Assembly: GCF_012641335.1 (NCBI RefSeq)
Contig: NZ_JABAID010000005.1
Coordinates: 124,001 to 188,000, forward strand
DNA: 64,000 bases
Origin: Novosphingobium sp. ERN07
Lineage (GTDB): Bacteria > Pseudomonadota > Alphaproteobacteria > Sphingomonadales > Sphingomonadaceae
Direction of reading: 5' to 3'
Part shown: in pieces, positions 53,446-63,132 of the stretch
Numbering within the stretch: position 1 is the stretch's first letter
Layout: each line of letters opens with the position of its first letter
The notes under the pieces: model-generated
Databases searched by the model: none
The model's input: the letters and a program-made list of their open reading frames with translations, nothing else
What the model was told of the DNA's origin: nothing
Position numbers and translations under genes: made by a program

Positions 53446-54030
53446 ATGCAAGAAGACGATATCCTTTCCGAATTCCGCGCCAGCCAAGCCTTGCTCGAAG
53501 GACACTTCCTGCTCTCATCAGGCCGCCACAGTGCGTATTATCTGCAATGCGCGCGCGTATTGATGGACCCGATGCGCGCCTCGCGCCTTGCTGCCGCCAC
53601 AGCCCAGAAAATCCCGCGCGATCTGCGCCAGCAGATTCAAAAGGTCGTCTCGCCCGCGATGGGCGGCGTAATCATCGGTCATGAAATGGGCCGTGCGCTG
53701 GGCGTAGAAGCGATGTTCGTCGAACGCCCCACCGGCACGTTTGAACTGCGCCGTGGCTTCGCGCTCACCCCCGGCGAAAAGGTGCTGATGGTTGAAGATG
53801 TCGTCACCACCGGCCTATCCAGCCGCGAGGCGATCAAGGCCATCGAAGAAGCAGGCGGTCAGGTCATCGCTGCCGCCGCGCTGGTCGATCGGTCCGCTGG
53901 CAGCGTCGATCTCGGCGTGCCGTTCTTCCCGCTCGTCGCGCTGAACTTCCCGACGTATGCGCCCGATGAGCTTCCGCCCGAACTCGCCGCCACGCAGGCG
54001 GTGAAGCCGGGCAGCCGGGCCAAGCTGTGA
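53446..54030 (+). CDS. pyrE: orotate phosphoribosyltransferase
   Basis: A 194-residue type I phosphoribosyltransferase that makes OMP from orotate and PRPP, the product of prs near the window start. [20 protein letters not shown] is the orotate side; [20 protein letters not shown] and the PRPP loop [18 protein letters not shown] are clear. I chose the ATG at 53446. Its stop overlaps pdxJ (GTGA). Confidence 0.95.
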   Translation: MQEDDILSEFRASQALLEGHFLLSSGRHSAYYLQCARVLMDPMRASRLAAATAQKIPRDLRQQIQKVVSPAMGGVIIGHEMGRALGVEAMFVERPTGTFELRRGFALTPGEKVLMVEDVVTTGLSSREAIKAIEEAGGQVIAAAALVDRSAGSVDLGVPFFPLVALNFPTYAPDELPPELAATQAVKPGSRAKL

Positions 54031-54770
54031 ACAGCGTGCTGACTCCGAAACGCCTCAGGCTCGGCGTCAACATCGATCACGTCGCCACCATTCGCAACGC
54101 GCGCGGTGGCGATCATCCCGATCCGGTGCGCGCGGCGGAAATCGTCGCCAGCGTCGGCGGCGATGGCATCACCGCACACTTGCGCGAGGATCGTCGCCAC
54201 ATTCGCGACGAGGATCTCGCCCGCATTCAGGCCGCAACCAATCTGCCATTGAACCTTGAGATGGCGGCGACCGACGAGATGCTGGAAATTGCGCTGCGCC
54301 ACAAACCGCACGCCGCCTGCATCGTGCCTGAACGGCGGGAAGAGCGCACGACCGAAGGCGGCCTTGACGCCGCCGGCCAGCACAACCGGCTCGCCCCCAT
54401 CGTCGCGCGCCTGTCTGACGCCGGCATTCGCGTCAGCCTGTTCATCGCCCCCGAAGCGCGCCAGATCGAAGCCGCCATGCGTCTCGGCGCCCCGGTGGTC
54501 GAACTGCACACCGGCGAATACGCCCACGCAGAAGGCGAACAACGCGCCATCGAACTGCGCCGCATTGCCGATATGGCAGCGCTCGCCGCACGCAACGGCA
54601 TAGAACCCCACGCTGGTCACGGTCTGACCTATGAAAACGTCCAGCCCATCGCCGCCATTCCGCAACTGGCCGAACTCAACATCGGCCACTACCTGATTGG
54701 CGAGGCGATCTTCACGGGCCTTGATGCCGCGGTGCGCCGGATGCGCGATTTGATGGACGAAGCGCGTTGA
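54027..54770 (+). CDS. pdxJ: pyridoxine 5'-phosphate synthase
   Basis: A 247-residue TIM-barrel enzyme for the last step of DXP-dependent vitamin B6 synthesis. Blocks are [64 protein letters not shown] and [20 protein letters not shown]. It starts at a GTG overlapping the pyrE stop. PLP supplied by this enzyme is used by thrC. Confidence 0.96.
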   Translation: MNSVLTPKRLRLGVNIDHVATIRNARGGDHPDPVRAAEIVASVGGDGITAHLREDRRHIRDEDLARIQAATNLPLNLEMAATDEMLEIALRHKPHAACIVPERREERTTEGGLDAAGQHNRLAPIVARLSDAGIRVSLFIAPEARQIEAAMRLGAPVVELHTGEYAHAEGEQRAIELRRIADMAALAARNGIEPHAGHGLTYENVQPIAAIPQLAELNIGHYLIGEAIFTGLDAAVRRMRDLMDEAR

Positions 54771-54799
54771 CGGTCCGCTTCATGGCAGAAGCGGCACAG

Positions 54800-54821
54800 G
54801 CCCATCGCGGATGCGATGGGC
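54800..54821. repeat. perfect hairpin between pdxJ and acpS
   Basis: GCCCATCGC-GGAT-GCGATGGGC is a perfect 9-bp stem with a tetraloop, 29 bases after the pdxJ stop and 19 before acpS. There is no T tract, so it is not a standard terminator; mRNA processing or a ribosome-site effect on acpS is possible. Confidence 0.6.
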
Positions 54822-54840
54822 GCACTCCACGGACAACACC

Positions 54841-55260
54841 ATGATCCTCGCCATCGGCTCGGACCTCTGCAACATTGACCGCATCCAAAACTCGCTCGAC
54901 CGGTTCGGTGATCGCTTCATCAACCGCGTTTTCACCGATGTGGAAAAAGCCAAGGCCGCGCGCCGCCCCTATACAATTGCAGGCACACTGGCGAAGCGCT
55001 TCGCCGCGAAGGAAGCCTTTTCCAAGGCGGTCGGCACGGGGTTCAAGGCGGGCGTCTTCATGAAGGACATTGGCGTGGTCAACGCGCCTTCCGGTGCCCC
55101 CACGCTGGCGCTGACCGGCGGCGCTGCGGCACGGCTTGCCGCGATCACCCCTGCCGGTTACGAATCCGTCATCCACCTTACCCTGACCGACGATCACCCC
55201 TGGGCACAGGCCTTTGTGGTGATCGAAGCCCGCCCCCTTGCCGGAATGCCCCCCGCTTGA
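54841..55260 (+). CDS. acpS: holo-[acyl-carrier-protein] synthase
   Basis: A 139-residue enzyme that attaches the 4'-phosphopantetheine arm of CoA to [18 protein letters not shown] holds the Mg-binding Asp and [18 protein letters not shown] the conserved KE(A/S)xxKA motif. ATG at 54841. The order pdxJ-acpS-lepB is standard in alphaproteobacteria. Confidence 0.95.
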   Translation: MILAIGSDLCNIDRIQNSLDRFGDRFINRVFTDVEKAKAARRPYTIAGTLAKRFAAKEAFSKAVGTGFKAGVFMKDIGVVNAPSGAPTLALTGGAAARLAAITPAGYESVIHLTLTDDHPWAQAFVVIEARPLAGMPPA

Positions 55261-56183
55261 CCGACCAGCCTGCCCCAAAGCCTGAAGACCTCATGGCCGA
55301 GCCACAAACCGCCGAACCGCTCAGCCCTGCCGCACCGCCGCCCGAAAGCGGTGTCGATTGGTGGGCCGAGATTCGCGGCCTCGCGCTCATGCTGCTGACG
55401 GTAGTGGTATTCCACAGCATGGTCGCCAAGCCATTCTATATTCCTTCGATCTCGATGATGCCCAACCTGCTGGTGGGTGACCGACTGATCGTTTCGAAAT
55501 ACCCCTATGGCTGGTCGTGGGTTTCGGCCTCGTTCCACGTTCTGCCGCGCGAGCAGGAGCGCATCCTGCCCAAGACACCGGAATATGGCGATATCGTGAT
55601 CGCCGTCCCACCGGATCGGGACGAGGACTATATCAAGCGCGTGGTTGCACTTCCCGGTGATCGAATCGCGGTAATTCACGGCCAGATCATCCTCAACGGC
55701 AAGCTGGTGCCGCAGCAGGCGGAGCCTCCGGTGCTGATTCCGGCCGATCCGCAGCTCTCCTGCGATGGCACGCCCTGCTACGACATGTTCGAACGCTACC
55801 GCACGCGCCTTACCGATGGGCGGGAGGTCTATGAACTGCCCGCCTTCCGCGAAACTCTGCCCAACGGCGCCAGCTATCTGGTGATCGATCACCTCGACCA
55901 GATGCTCGACAACTATCCCGAAACCGTGATCCCGCCGGGTCACGTTTTCCTGATGGGCGACAACCGCGATCATTCGGCAGACAGCCGCGCACCGGTAGAG
56001 GAACGCGGCCTTGGCGGCCCTGTGCCGCTGGCAAACGTCGGCGGGCGAGCTGAATTCGTTACCTTCTCTCTCGATGGCAGCGAAGCGCTCAACCCGCTCA
56101 CGTGGTGGCCCGCCTTGCGCGATGGCCGCGCGTGGACCAGACTGCGGCCTGAAATCCGCCATACGGCACCAACGGAGCGCTGA
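55257..56183 (+). CDS. lepB: signal peptidase I
   Basis: A 308-residue membrane protease that removes signal peptides. One N-terminal anchor ([17 protein letters not shown]), the nucleophile in PSISMMP (S66 counted from the TTG), the general-base Lys in [14 protein letters not shown] (K127), and [12 protein letters not shown] are all present. The TTG at 55257 sits in TTGA overlap with acpS; an ATG at 55293 is the alternative start. rnc and era, often next in this operon, are absent; an AI-2E-type gene follows instead. Confidence 0.94.
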   Translation: MTDQPAPKPEDLMAEPQTAEPLSPAAPPPESGVDWWAEIRGLALMLLTVVVFHSMVAKPFYIPSISMMPNLLVGDRLIVSKYPYGWSWVSASFHVLPREQERILPKTPEYGDIVIAVPPDRDEDYIKRVVALPGDRIAVIHGQIILNGKLVPQQAEPPVLIPADPQLSCDGTPCYDMFERYRTRLTDGREVYELPAFRETLPNGASYLVIDHLDQMLDNYPETVIPPGHVFLMGDNRDHSADSRAPVEERGLGGPVPLANVGGRAEFVTFSLDGSEALNPLTWWPALRDGRAWTRLRPEIRHTAPTER

Positions 56184-56188
56184 ACCCT

Positions 56189-57268
56189 ATGGACGAAGCC
56201 AGCGCGGAATGGAGTGCAGGGCCGACCGACATCAAGGACGACCTGATCCGCCGCGAGGCGAAGAAGGCTTTCGTCTGGATCGGCGTCACTTCGCTTTTCG
56301 CACTGGTGGTGCTGCTGGCACAGCCGATCATGGTGATCCTTGGGGGAATCGTTTTTGCCGCTCTGATCGATGGCGGGCAGCGGCTGATATCCCGGCTCGC
56401 GCCTTGGCTGCCGCGTGGCATACGCATCATGATCGTGGTGCTGGGTGCATTCGCGTTTCTGATCTGGCTGGTAATCTTTGCTGGCGGGCAGATCGCCGCG
56501 CAGGCAGCCGCCCTGCCCGCCGTAATCCAGACCCAGCTTGGCCGTCTTGCCCTGTGGGCGCAAAACCACGGCATCACCGTGCGCGATTTCAACCTGCAGC
56601 AGATTGTCAGTCAGGTTCTGGGCAGCGTCGGACAGGTTACCCGCGCACTGGGCGGGATTTTCGGCGGCTTCACCACCGCCTTCCTGATCTTCATCCTGTC
56701 GATCTATTTCGTGCTGGAACCGCACCTCTACCGGCGCGGATTTGCATGGATGCTGCCCGAAGACAGCCGCGATCACTGGGAAGGCACGGCCCTGCGCATG
56801 GGCAAGGCGCTGCGGATGCTACTGTTCGGGCGAATGGTCGGCATGTTCGTCGAAGGCATTGCCACGTGGGCGCTGCTGGCGTGGTGGGGCGTGCCGATGG
56901 CGGCACTGCTCGGCCTGCTTACCGGGCTTCTGGCCTTCCTGCCCAATATCGGCGCGCCGATTTCGGGCTTGCTGATGACGCTCGTCGGCTTTTCGGTCAG
57001 CAACGAAACTGGGCTGTTCTGTATCGCAGTCTATTTCGTGGTCCAGACGGTGGACGGCAATATCATCATCCCGATGGTGGCAAAACGCACAGCCGACCTC
57101 GCCCCCGCGCTGGTGCTTGGCGCACAGTTGATGTTCGGCCTACTGTTCGGCATCCTCGGACTGATGCTGGCCGATCCCATCGTCGTCATGCTGAAAATCT
57201 TGCTCGAACGTCAGGCCGAACGCAACAGTGTGGGGCGTGATGGGCTGACAGTTCCGCCTCCCGCCTGA
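56189..57268 (+). CDS. AI-2E transporter family (PerM/YdiK-like) membrane protein
   Basis: A 359-residue protein with about seven to eight membrane helices. Family blocks are FIGGFTTAFLIFIL-type loops (here GGIFGGFTTAFLIFILSIYF), LLGLLTGLLAFLPNIGAPIS and TVDGNIIIPMVAKRTADLAP followed by ALVLGAQL. Members export small molecules or ions; the substrate here is unknown and quorum-signal transport should not be assumed. It starts five bases after lepB. Confidence 0.9.
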   Translation: MDEASAEWSAGPTDIKDDLIRREAKKAFVWIGVTSLFALVVLLAQPIMVILGGIVFAALIDGGQRLISRLAPWLPRGIRIMIVVLGAFAFLIWLVIFAGGQIAAQAAALPAVIQTQLGRLALWAQNHGITVRDFNLQQIVSQVLGSVGQVTRALGGIFGGFTTAFLIFILSIYFVLEPHLYRRGFAWMLPEDSRDHWEGTALRMGKALRMLLFGRMVGMFVEGIATWALLAWWGVPMAALLGLLTGLLAFLPNIGAPISGLLMTLVGFSVSNETGLFCIAVYFVVQTVDGNIIIPMVAKRTADLAPALVLGAQLMFGLLFGILGLMLADPIVVMLKILLERQAERNSVGRDGLTVPPPA

Positions 57269-57283
57269 ACACAGAGACTCCTG

Positions 57284-58411
57284 ATGGCCCGCAAATTCCT
57301 CTACATGATCGCCATTCTCGCCGGGCTAGTGATCGCGGCGCTGTTCGCCATGCGCATCTGGTCGACGGAATTGACCCGCTTCGCGTTCGTCCCCCGCTCT
57401 GCTTATACCCGCCTCGAACCCGTGTCGGCTGATGCCTATGCCGCAAACACGATGTGGTTTTCGCGCCCCGGCGTGGGCGCGCAAGACCCATCGCAATGGG
57501 TGCCTTCCGGCGTGCAGAAAGGCAATGGTTCCGCAGCGGTGTTCTTCATCCACCCGACCAGCTATCTTGCGCGCGCCGCATGGAACGGTCCGCTTGACGA
57601 TACTGACACCAACCGCCGCGCCACCTATTTCATTCAGGGAATGGCCAGCCCGTTCAACGGGCAGGCACAAATCTGGGCACCGCGCTACCGTCAGGCCGCG
57701 TTCGGAGCATTCCTGACGGACAAGGCAGAAGGGCAGATGGCGCTGGATGCCGCCTATCTCGATGTGCGGCAGGCCTTCGACACGTTCCTTGCCTCGGTTC
57801 CTGCCGACAAACCCATCGTGCTGGCCGGACACAGCCAGGGCGCGCTGCACCTGATCCATTTGCTCAAGGATCGCGTGGCCGGAACGCCGCTCGCCGCGCG
57901 CGTTGTGGGTGCCTATGCGGTCGGCTGGCCGATCTCCATCGAACACGACCTGCCTGCAATGGGCCTGCCTGCCTGCAATGGGCCAGACCGCACAGGCTGC
58001 GTGATGAGCTGGGCCAGCTTTGCCGAACCGGCTGACCCGGGCGTCGTGCTCGAAGCCTATCGCACCCGCCCCGCCCTTGATGGCAAGGCAAAAGATGCGC
58101 GCCCGATTCTCTGCACCAATCCGCTCAATGGCGGCGCAACCCCCGCTGCCCCTGCCAGCGCCAATCTCGGCACGCTGAAGCCCAGCGATGATCTGAAGGG
58201 CGGCGATATCATCGTCGGTGCGGTTCCGGCCCGGTGCGATCCCGCCACCGGCATCCTGCTGATCGGCGATCCGCCCGAACTCGGCCCTTATGTGCTGCCC
58301 GGCAACAACTACCATGTCTATGATATCCCGCTTTTCTGGACGAACCTGCGCACCGACGTGAATCGCCGCGTCACGGCATGGGAAGCATCGCGCAAGGCAG
58401 TGGCGCAATGA
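57284..58411 (+). CDS. DUF3089 family alpha/beta-hydrolase-like protein
   Basis: A 375-residue protein with an N-terminal membrane/signal segment ([19 protein letters not shown]), the FFIHPTSYL block, and a nucleophile elbow GHSQG at 182-186. [14 protein letters not shown] and [20 protein letters not shown] are further conserved-looking blocks of DUF3089. Exported esterase or lipase is likely; the substrate is unknown. Its stop overlaps ruvX (ATGA). Confidence 0.85.
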   Translation: MARKFLYMIAILAGLVIAALFAMRIWSTELTRFAFVPRSAYTRLEPVSADAYAANTMWFSRPGVGAQDPSQWVPSGVQKGNGSAAVFFIHPTSYLARAAWNGPLDDTDTNRRATYFIQGMASPFNGQAQIWAPRYRQAAFGAFLTDKAEGQMALDAAYLDVRQAFDTFLASVPADKPIVLAGHSQGALHLIHLLKDRVAGTPLAARVVGAYAVGWPISIEHDLPAMGLPACNGPDRTGCVMSWASFAEPADPGVVLEAYRTRPALDGKAKDARPILCTNPLNGGATPAAPASANLGTLKPSDDLKGGDIIVGAVPARCDPATGILLIGDPPELGPYVLPGNNYHVYDIPLFWTNLRTDVNRRVTAWEASRKAVAQ

Positions 58412-58875
58412 TCACGCAGTCTGCCCTGTCGATGCGCGATGAGCTGCCCGATGGCGGCACGCTCATGGGTCTCGATACCGGCACCAAGACCATCGGCGTG
58501 GCGCTGTGCGATCCCGACTGGCGCTTTGCCACCGCAGGCAAGACGATCCAGCGCGGCAAATTCACGGCTGACAAGGCAAAGCTTGTCGCGCTCGTTACCG
58601 AGCGGGACGTAAAAGGACTGGTCATCGGCCTGCCGCTCAACATGGACGGGTCTGAAAGCCCCCGATCCCAGGGCGCACGTGCCATTGCCCGCAATCTTGA
58701 AGACCTTGGCCTGCCGATCCTGCTGTGGGATGAACGCTGGACCACGCAGGCTGCCGAACGCGCAATGATCGCGCAGGATTTCAGCCGGGCCAAGCGCGCC
58801 GAACGCATCGATTCGCACGCCGCCGCATTGATCCTGCAGGGTGCGATAGACGCATTGGCCGGAAGCGCTTTTTAA
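58408..58875 (+). CDS. ruvX: YqgF/RuvX family pre-16S rRNA nuclease (Holliday junction resolvase-like)
   Basis: A 155-residue RNase H-fold protein: [17 protein letters not shown] with the first catalytic Asp, [33 protein letters not shown] and [15 protein letters not shown] with the last Asp. It processes the 16S rRNA 5' end in E. coli. ATG at 58408 overlaps the DUF3089 stop. Confidence 0.94.
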   Translation: MITQSALSMRDELPDGGTLMGLDTGTKTIGVALCDPDWRFATAGKTIQRGKFTADKAKLVALVTERDVKGLVIGLPLNMDGSESPRSQGARAIARNLEDLGLPILLWDERWTTQAAERAMIAQDFSRAKRAERIDSHAAALILQGAIDALAGSAF

Positions 58876-58927
58876 TCAATCGCTTAAGCCGCTTGTCAAT
58901 GCCCTGCACCTGATGCAGGGATGCTGG

Positions 58928-59449
58928 ATGAACAGCACTCCAGACAGCAGCGGCGGACGCCCTTCCATCCCGCCCGACATGGCGTTCGATCCCTCGCGCT
59001 TCGGCAAGTTCATGATGAAGCACGGTCACACCGGCTTCATCGGAATGCAATACCGCGGTCACGGCGATAACTGGGTCGAACTCGGCCTGCCGTGGCGCGA
59101 AGATCTGGTGGGCGACCCTGAAACCGGCGTGCTTGCCTCCGGCCCGATCATCAGCCTGCTCGACAATGCCACCTCAATGTCGGTCTGGGCCTTGCGCGGC
59201 GGCTTCCGCCCGCAGGTCACACTCGATCTGCGTGTCGATTACGTCCGCGCCGCAACGCCGGGCAAGATGATCGTCGCGTGGGCCGAATGCTACCAACTCA
59301 AGCAATCGATGGCCTTCGTGCGCGGCATCGCTCACGATGGCGACATTGCCGATCCCGTAGCCCATGCCGCCGGGATTTTCATTCAGGTCGAAGCCGATGG
59401 CTGGGCCAGACCATCGAAGCCGGACGCACCGGAAGGGGCCGGGGCATGA
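58928..59449 (+). CDS. PaaI-like hotdog thioesterase, first of a pair, lacking the His of HGG
   Basis: A 173-residue hotdog-fold protein: ELGLPWREDLVGDPETGVLA, SGPIISLLDNATSMSVWA, QVTLDLRVDYVRAATPGKMI. At the position of the usual HGG-x6-E/D motif it has ASGPIISLLD, so Ala 70 replaces His while Asp 79 is kept. Start ATG at 58928 with an AGGGA site. It overlaps the second thioesterase gene by four bases. Confidence 0.85.
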   Translation: MNSTPDSSGGRPSIPPDMAFDPSRFGKFMMKHGHTGFIGMQYRGHGDNWVELGLPWREDLVGDPETGVLASGPIISLLDNATSMSVWALRGGFRPQVTLDLRVDYVRAATPGKMIVAWAECYQLKQSMAFVRGIAHDGDIADPVAHAAGIFIQVEADGWARPSKPDAPEGAGA

Positions 59450-59850
59450 CGCTCGTTTCAGACCGCCTGCCGCCCTATGCCCGCGCAATGGGAATGCGCA
59501 TCGAAGGCCTGCTCGATGGCAGTCCGCTGCTGGTCATGGATTTTTCCGACCGCGCGATGGGCCGCCCCGGCTTTCTCCACGGCGGCGCCATCGCCGGGAT
59601 GCTCGAAATTGCCGCGATCATGGCGCTCCACGCCGAACTGGGCGAAGAGGACGCGCGCGTTCGCATCAAGCCGGTCAACATCTCGGTCGAATATCTGCGC
59701 GGCGGCGTTACGGTGGAAACCTTCGCCCGCGGTCAGGTCATCCGCGCGGGCCGCCGCATCGCCAACGTCCGCGCCGAAGCCTGGCAGGCGGATCGTGAAA
59801 AGCCTTTGGCAAGCTGCTGGATGAACTTCCTGCTCAAGCCAAAAACCTGA
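59446..59850 (+). CDS. PaaI-like hotdog thioesterase, second of a pair
   Basis: A 134-residue hotdog protein with an intact motif GFLHGGAIAGMLEIAAIMAL (His 45, Glu 54) and IKPVNISVEYLRGGVTVETF. It probably hydrolyses an acyl-CoA. Co-translated with the preceding paralogue through an ATGA overlap. Repeat elements begin one base after its stop. Confidence 0.88.
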   Translation: MTLVSDRLPPYARAMGMRIEGLLDGSPLLVMDFSDRAMGRPGFLHGGAIAGMLEIAAIMALHAELGEEDARVRIKPVNISVEYLRGGVTVETFARGQVIRAGRRIANVRAEAWQADREKPLASCWMNFLLKPKT

Positions 59851-59883
59851 AAATCCTCCCCGTTTTTGCGCAGCACAAATGGG
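59851..59883. repeat. intergenic repeat, CCTCCCCGTTTT family, copy 2
   Basis: Begins AAATCCTCCCCGTTTTTGCG and runs to CACAAATGGG. It is nearly identical in its first 19 bases to the copy 45 bases downstream. The arms CCCCGTTT and AAATGGG pair imperfectly. Confidence 0.75.
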
Positions 59884-59895
59884 CCAGAACTTTTC

Positions 59896-59966
59896 AAATC
59901 CTCCCCGTTTTTGCCGAAGGCGCAAATGGGGAGCTGGCATTCGCGGCAGCGAATGACGGAGGGGCT
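59896..59966. repeat. intergenic repeat, CCTCCCCGTTTT family, copy 3 (long form)
   Basis: Begins AAATCCTCCCCGTTTTTGCC, closes with GCGCAAATGGGGAG, then has a second hairpin ATTCGC-GGCA-GCGAAT and ends ACGGAGGGGC. The double-hairpin form is a REP/BIME-like arrangement that fills the gap between two convergent genes. Copy 1 is at 7496. Confidence 0.75.
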
Positions 59967-59968
59967 TC

Positions 59969-60334
59969 TTACTCCTCCACAACTTTCATCAACCGCCGCT
60001 CCAGCGGAAAAAGCACGCCACCCAGATCGTGCCCGCGCTTGAGCACTTGCCCCGCCTCGCCAAACAGTGCCCACATGCCCTGCTTGCCGCGCAGCGAAGG
60101 CCGCTTCTCGATCCGTGCAGTGGGCCGCTCCGCCGTGCGTTTGAACGCGGCAAAAACCGCTGCATCCTTGCCAAAGTCCATCGCATAGTCGCGCCAAAAT
60201 CCGGCGGCGACCATGCGGCCATAAATATCGAGAATCTTCAGCAGTTCGACCCGCTCAAAGCCGACCTGCTGCACGACGCGCACGTTGGGAAAGGGCACCA
60301 CGCTGCCGGGCGCACCGGCGTCGGGTCCGTTCAC
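59969..60334 (-). CDS. DUF2794 domain protein
   Basis: A 121-residue protein. GFERVELLKILDIYGRMVAA then GFWRDYAMDFGKDAAVFAAF and IEKRPSLRGKQGMWALFGEA match the alphaproteobacterial DUF2794 family. Function unknown. It starts at a GTG (60334), two bases after the cysE stop, so the two are probably cotranscribed. Confidence 0.85.
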   Translation of the reverse strand: MNGPDAGAPGSVVPFPNVRVVQQVGFERVELLKILDIYGRMVAAGFWRDYAMDFGKDAAVFAAFKRTAERPTARIEKRPSLRGKQGMWALFGEAGQVLKRGHDLGGVLFPLERRLMKVVEE

Positions 60335-60336
60335 GC

Positions 60337-61053
60337 TCAGTTGCGCGTCCTTCTGCCAACGGTCGTCGGCGTCGGCGCGGGCGTGCCGCCGTCCTGCGCT
60401 GCAATCAGCGCTGCAACCTGCGCCTTCAGCGCGGCCACTTCAGCCTCAAGATCATCCACGCGATTGCCGCCGTTCGGCTCGCACGGCTCCTTGCAGGGCG
60501 TGCCGTATGGAATGAACTGCTTGAGCCACGTTTCCGCCGGAACCAGCGTGGACCGCGCCTTCAGCCCGATCATCGTCGCGCCTTCGGGCACATCGTCGGT
60601 CACCACGGCATTCGCCCCCACGCGCGCCCGCGCGCCGACCGTGATCGGACCAAGGATCTGCGCGCCCGACCCGATGATCGAATCGTCCGAAAGCGTGGGA
60701 TGGCGCTTGCCCGGAATGCCATTCGTGGGATTGGTGCCACCCAGCGTAACACACTGATAGATAGTCACATTATCGCCAATCTCAGCCGTCTCCCCGATCA
60801 CGGTAAAGCCGTGTTCGATAAACAGATGCCTGCCGATCTTCGCGCCGGGATGAATGTCGATGGCGGTCAGAAAACGCGAGAAATGGTTCACCGCGCGGGC
60901 AAGGAAGAACATCTCCGCTTCGAACAGCCAGTGCGCCACACGATGGAAACCCACCGCCCACAGCCCCGGATAGAGCAGGATTTCCCAGCGCGAACGCGGC
61001 GCGGGATCGCGCGAACGGATCGAATCCAGATAGGCTATCAGGCCGTTGAACAT
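60337..61053 (-). CDS. cysE: serine O-acetyltransferase (EpsC-type CysE)
   Basis: A 238-residue left-handed beta-helix acetyltransferase that makes O-acetylserine for cysteine synthesis. FHRVAHWLFEAEMFFLARAV then NHFSRFLTAIDIHPGAKIGR, FIEHGFTVIGETAEIGDNVT and YQCVTLGGT are typical. The C-terminal ~45 residues add an Ala-rich helix (DDLEAEVAALKAQVAALIAA) beyond the catalytic domain, perhaps a trimer coiled coil. Confidence 0.95.
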   Translation of the reverse strand: MFNGLIAYLDSIRSRDPAPRSRWEILLYPGLWAVGFHRVAHWLFEAEMFFLARAVNHFSRFLTAIDIHPGAKIGRHLFIEHGFTVIGETAEIGDNVTIYQCVTLGGTNPTNGIPGKRHPTLSDDSIIGSGAQILGPITVGARARVGANAVVTDDVPEGATMIGLKARSTLVPAETWLKQFIPYGTPCKEPCEPNGGNRVDDLEAEVAALKAQVAALIAAQDGGTPAPTPTTVGRRTRN

Positions 61054-61079
61054 GCCCCGATTCTCTCTCTAATCCCGCG

Positions 61080-61694
61080 TTAAAGCAAGCGCGGCTGAAA
61101 TTCCCCGTTTCGCTCAGCAAGCGCATCGCGAACCAGCGATATGGTGACGGGTGCTTTACGCTCAAGAGAGAGCCGGTCAAGAGTTTCAATCAGCAACTCG
61201 ATTTCCGCATGACTTCTCTCCAGCCGGGGCAGAAGATAGGCCAGCACCTGCTCCCCCAGCACAAGCCCGCGCCGCGCGGAAAGTTCCGCAACCAGCCCCG
61301 CCACCAGATCATCGTCGGGCGGCGCAATTTCGATCAGCAGTGCCGCACCCAGTCGCGATGCCAGATCGGGCAACGCGATTTTCCAGTCACCCGGCGCGCG
61401 ATTCACCACCAGCAGCAGCGGTCGCCCGCTGGCCTGCGCGCGGTTCCAGCGGTGGAACACATCGTCTTCCCCCAGCGAATCGGCCCCGTCGATCACATCG
61501 CCAGCCCCGCTTTCGGCAAACCAGCGCGCAAGCAGGCTTTTGCCTGAACGCGGCGGCCCGGCCAGAATCGCCGTGCGGAAAGGCCAGCGGTCCGCCGCCT
61601 GCAAAGCCTCGATCACGGGAACAAGGCTCTGCCCCATCACCACGGTTTCGGCACCGCGCGCCGTCACCAGCGGAAGGGCAATCTGCGTCGACAT
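61080..61694 (-). CDS. hdaA: HdaA, regulator of DnaA inactivation
   Basis: A 204-residue DnaA-related AAA+ protein. The N-terminal TQIALPLV contains a beta-clamp-binding motif (QIALPL, residues 4-9), as in Hda. Walker A is GPPRSGKS. The C-terminal half has DLASRLGAALLIEIAPPDDD and LERSHAEIELLIETLDRLSL. It lacks the DnaA DNA-binding domain. It promotes DnaA-ATP hydrolysis after initiation. 26 bases separate it from cysE downstream. Confidence 0.9.
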   Translation of the reverse strand: MSTQIALPLVTARGAETVVMGQSLVPVIEALQAADRWPFRTAILAGPPRSGKSLLARWFAESGAGDVIDGADSLGEDDVFHRWNRAQASGRPLLLVVNRAPGDWKIALPDLASRLGAALLIEIAPPDDDLVAGLVAELSARRGLVLGEQVLAYLLPRLERSHAEIELLIETLDRLSLERKAPVTISLVRDALAERNGEFQPRLL

Positions 61695-61728
61695 CGGTTC
61701 GCTTATACGCTCGAATCACGAAGAGGCG

Positions 61729-62997
61729 TTACTTGCGGATCGAAAGCGCGCCCGCGCCCACTGTCACGCGCCAGCCCTGCGCGCGCAGTGCCGCTGCCAG
61801 CGCATCCAGTTCGCCCGCATAGGTCACGCGCATCACCGATGTGCCCCCGATGGCGATTGACGTGGAACTTGCGCTCTTCACGCCGGCCACGCCACGAACC
61901 GCCGCCATGCCAGCGTCCACCGCCGCAGCATCGCTCGTGGTGAACTGGACGGTGAACGTGCTGGTAGCAGCAGCCGAAGGCGTTGCTGTCACCGCGCCCG
62001 GCTCGTCACCCACCGGCTCGGCCTGAATCGCCACGGGCGCTGGCCCCAGCTTCTGCATGGTCTCATCGATCAGCGCCTGATCGATCTGCGTCACCATATT
62101 CAGCGTCGGGTCGGGTTTCAGCGTCCCATCGGCCAGCGCCTGCGTGAAGATGCGGTCAAGCTGGCCGATGGCCTGCTCCATCATCTTGGGCACTTCGCCC
62201 TCGTTCTTCGCGGTCAGCGTGAAGCTGCCCAGAAAGCGGTTATCCGGGCCATAGCGCGCCGTGAACGTGCTCTTCACCGGTCCGCCGGGAAATTCACGCT
62301 CCAGCCGCGCAATCGGCATGATCACGTCCGAAGCACCAAATTCGTCCAGAATCATGCGCCACCAGTTGCGACTGCGCCGGTCAAGCTGGCCTGCCGTCAG
62401 CAGCAGCGAATCCGATCCCGCGCCGGTTGGTCGCACATAATCAATCGCGCTATTGCCCGTGCGATATTCGGCCCAGGCCTTCTGCCACGGTGTACGGGTT
62501 TCAAACACCGTCGCCACGCCGCCCTGATACAGCACCGGGATCACGAGCAGCGGCGCAGACCGCGCCCGCGCGCCGGTCATACCCAGTCGTTCCCCCGTCC
62601 GCGCCCGGTCAAAAATCACGCCCAAAGTGGCGATATAGCGGCGCGGCCCCACCTGTTCGCGTTCCACCACCACGGCAGACACCATCGATTCGATGGTCGA
62701 ATCATCCAGCCCCGGCGCGGCGCCGCCGCTACCGTTCGATTCCCACAGCTTGGCCCAAGCCTTGCGCTGCGCCTCGCGCCAGCCGTTCATCCGCGCGTCT
62801 TCGGGATTATCGCCGCTGACGTTCACTTCGATGCCGCGAATCTCGAAATCGCCGTTGCTGGCAATCGGCGGAATGCCGCGATCACCTTCGATCTGCGCGA
62901 CCAGAACCGCCCCGCCCGCTGCCAGCAGCAGCGCCAGGCCAAGACCCAAGAGCTTGCGGTTCTTCGCATTTTCCAATGGCAGGCGCAGGGCGACCAA
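61729..62997 (-). CDS. DUF2066-like membrane-anchored protein
   Basis: A 422-residue protein with one N-terminal membrane helix ([19 protein letters not shown]), a periplasmic region resembling DUF2066 ([37 protein letters not shown] and [16 protein letters not shown]), and a C-terminal part with a ferredoxin-like [20 protein letters not shown] pattern. In gammaproteobacteria DUF2066 genes also lie beside purM and hda, which supports the assignment. Function unknown. Divergent from purM. Confidence 0.75.
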   Translation of the reverse strand: MVALRLPLENAKNRKLLGLGLALLLAAGGAVLVAQIEGDRGIPPIASNGDFEIRGIEVNVSGDNPEDARMNGWREAQRKAWAKLWESNGSGGAAPGLDDSTIESMVSAVVVEREQVGPRRYIATLGVIFDRARTGERLGMTGARARSAPLLVIPVLYQGGVATVFETRTPWQKAWAEYRTGNSAIDYVRPTGAGSDSLLLTAGQLDRRSRNWWRMILDEFGASDVIMPIARLEREFPGGPVKSTFTARYGPDNRFLGSFTLTAKNEGEVPKMMEQAIGQLDRIFTQALADGTLKPDPTLNMVTQIDQALIDETMQKLGPAPVAIQAEPVGDEPGAVTATPSAAATSTFTVQFTTSDAAAVDAGMAAVRGVAGVKSASSTSIAIGGTSVMRVTYAGELDALAAALRAQGWRVTVGAGALSIRK

Positions 62998-63132
62998 GAC
63001 AACTCCGAACTTCAGTTGGGCCGCAGCGCTGGCCAGAAAGGTGCCCGGAATTCGAATTTCCGGTGCTTGCGCGTTCGCTTTTGCCCAAAGGCAAGTGGAA
63101 ATCCAAGCGAGAAAGCGCTAGGCGCGCGCTCC

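Noticed and set aside
56189..57268. AI-2E family gene as evidence for quorum sensing
   Set aside because: The family name is historical; most members are general exporters or ion antiporters, and no luxS-type gene is seen.
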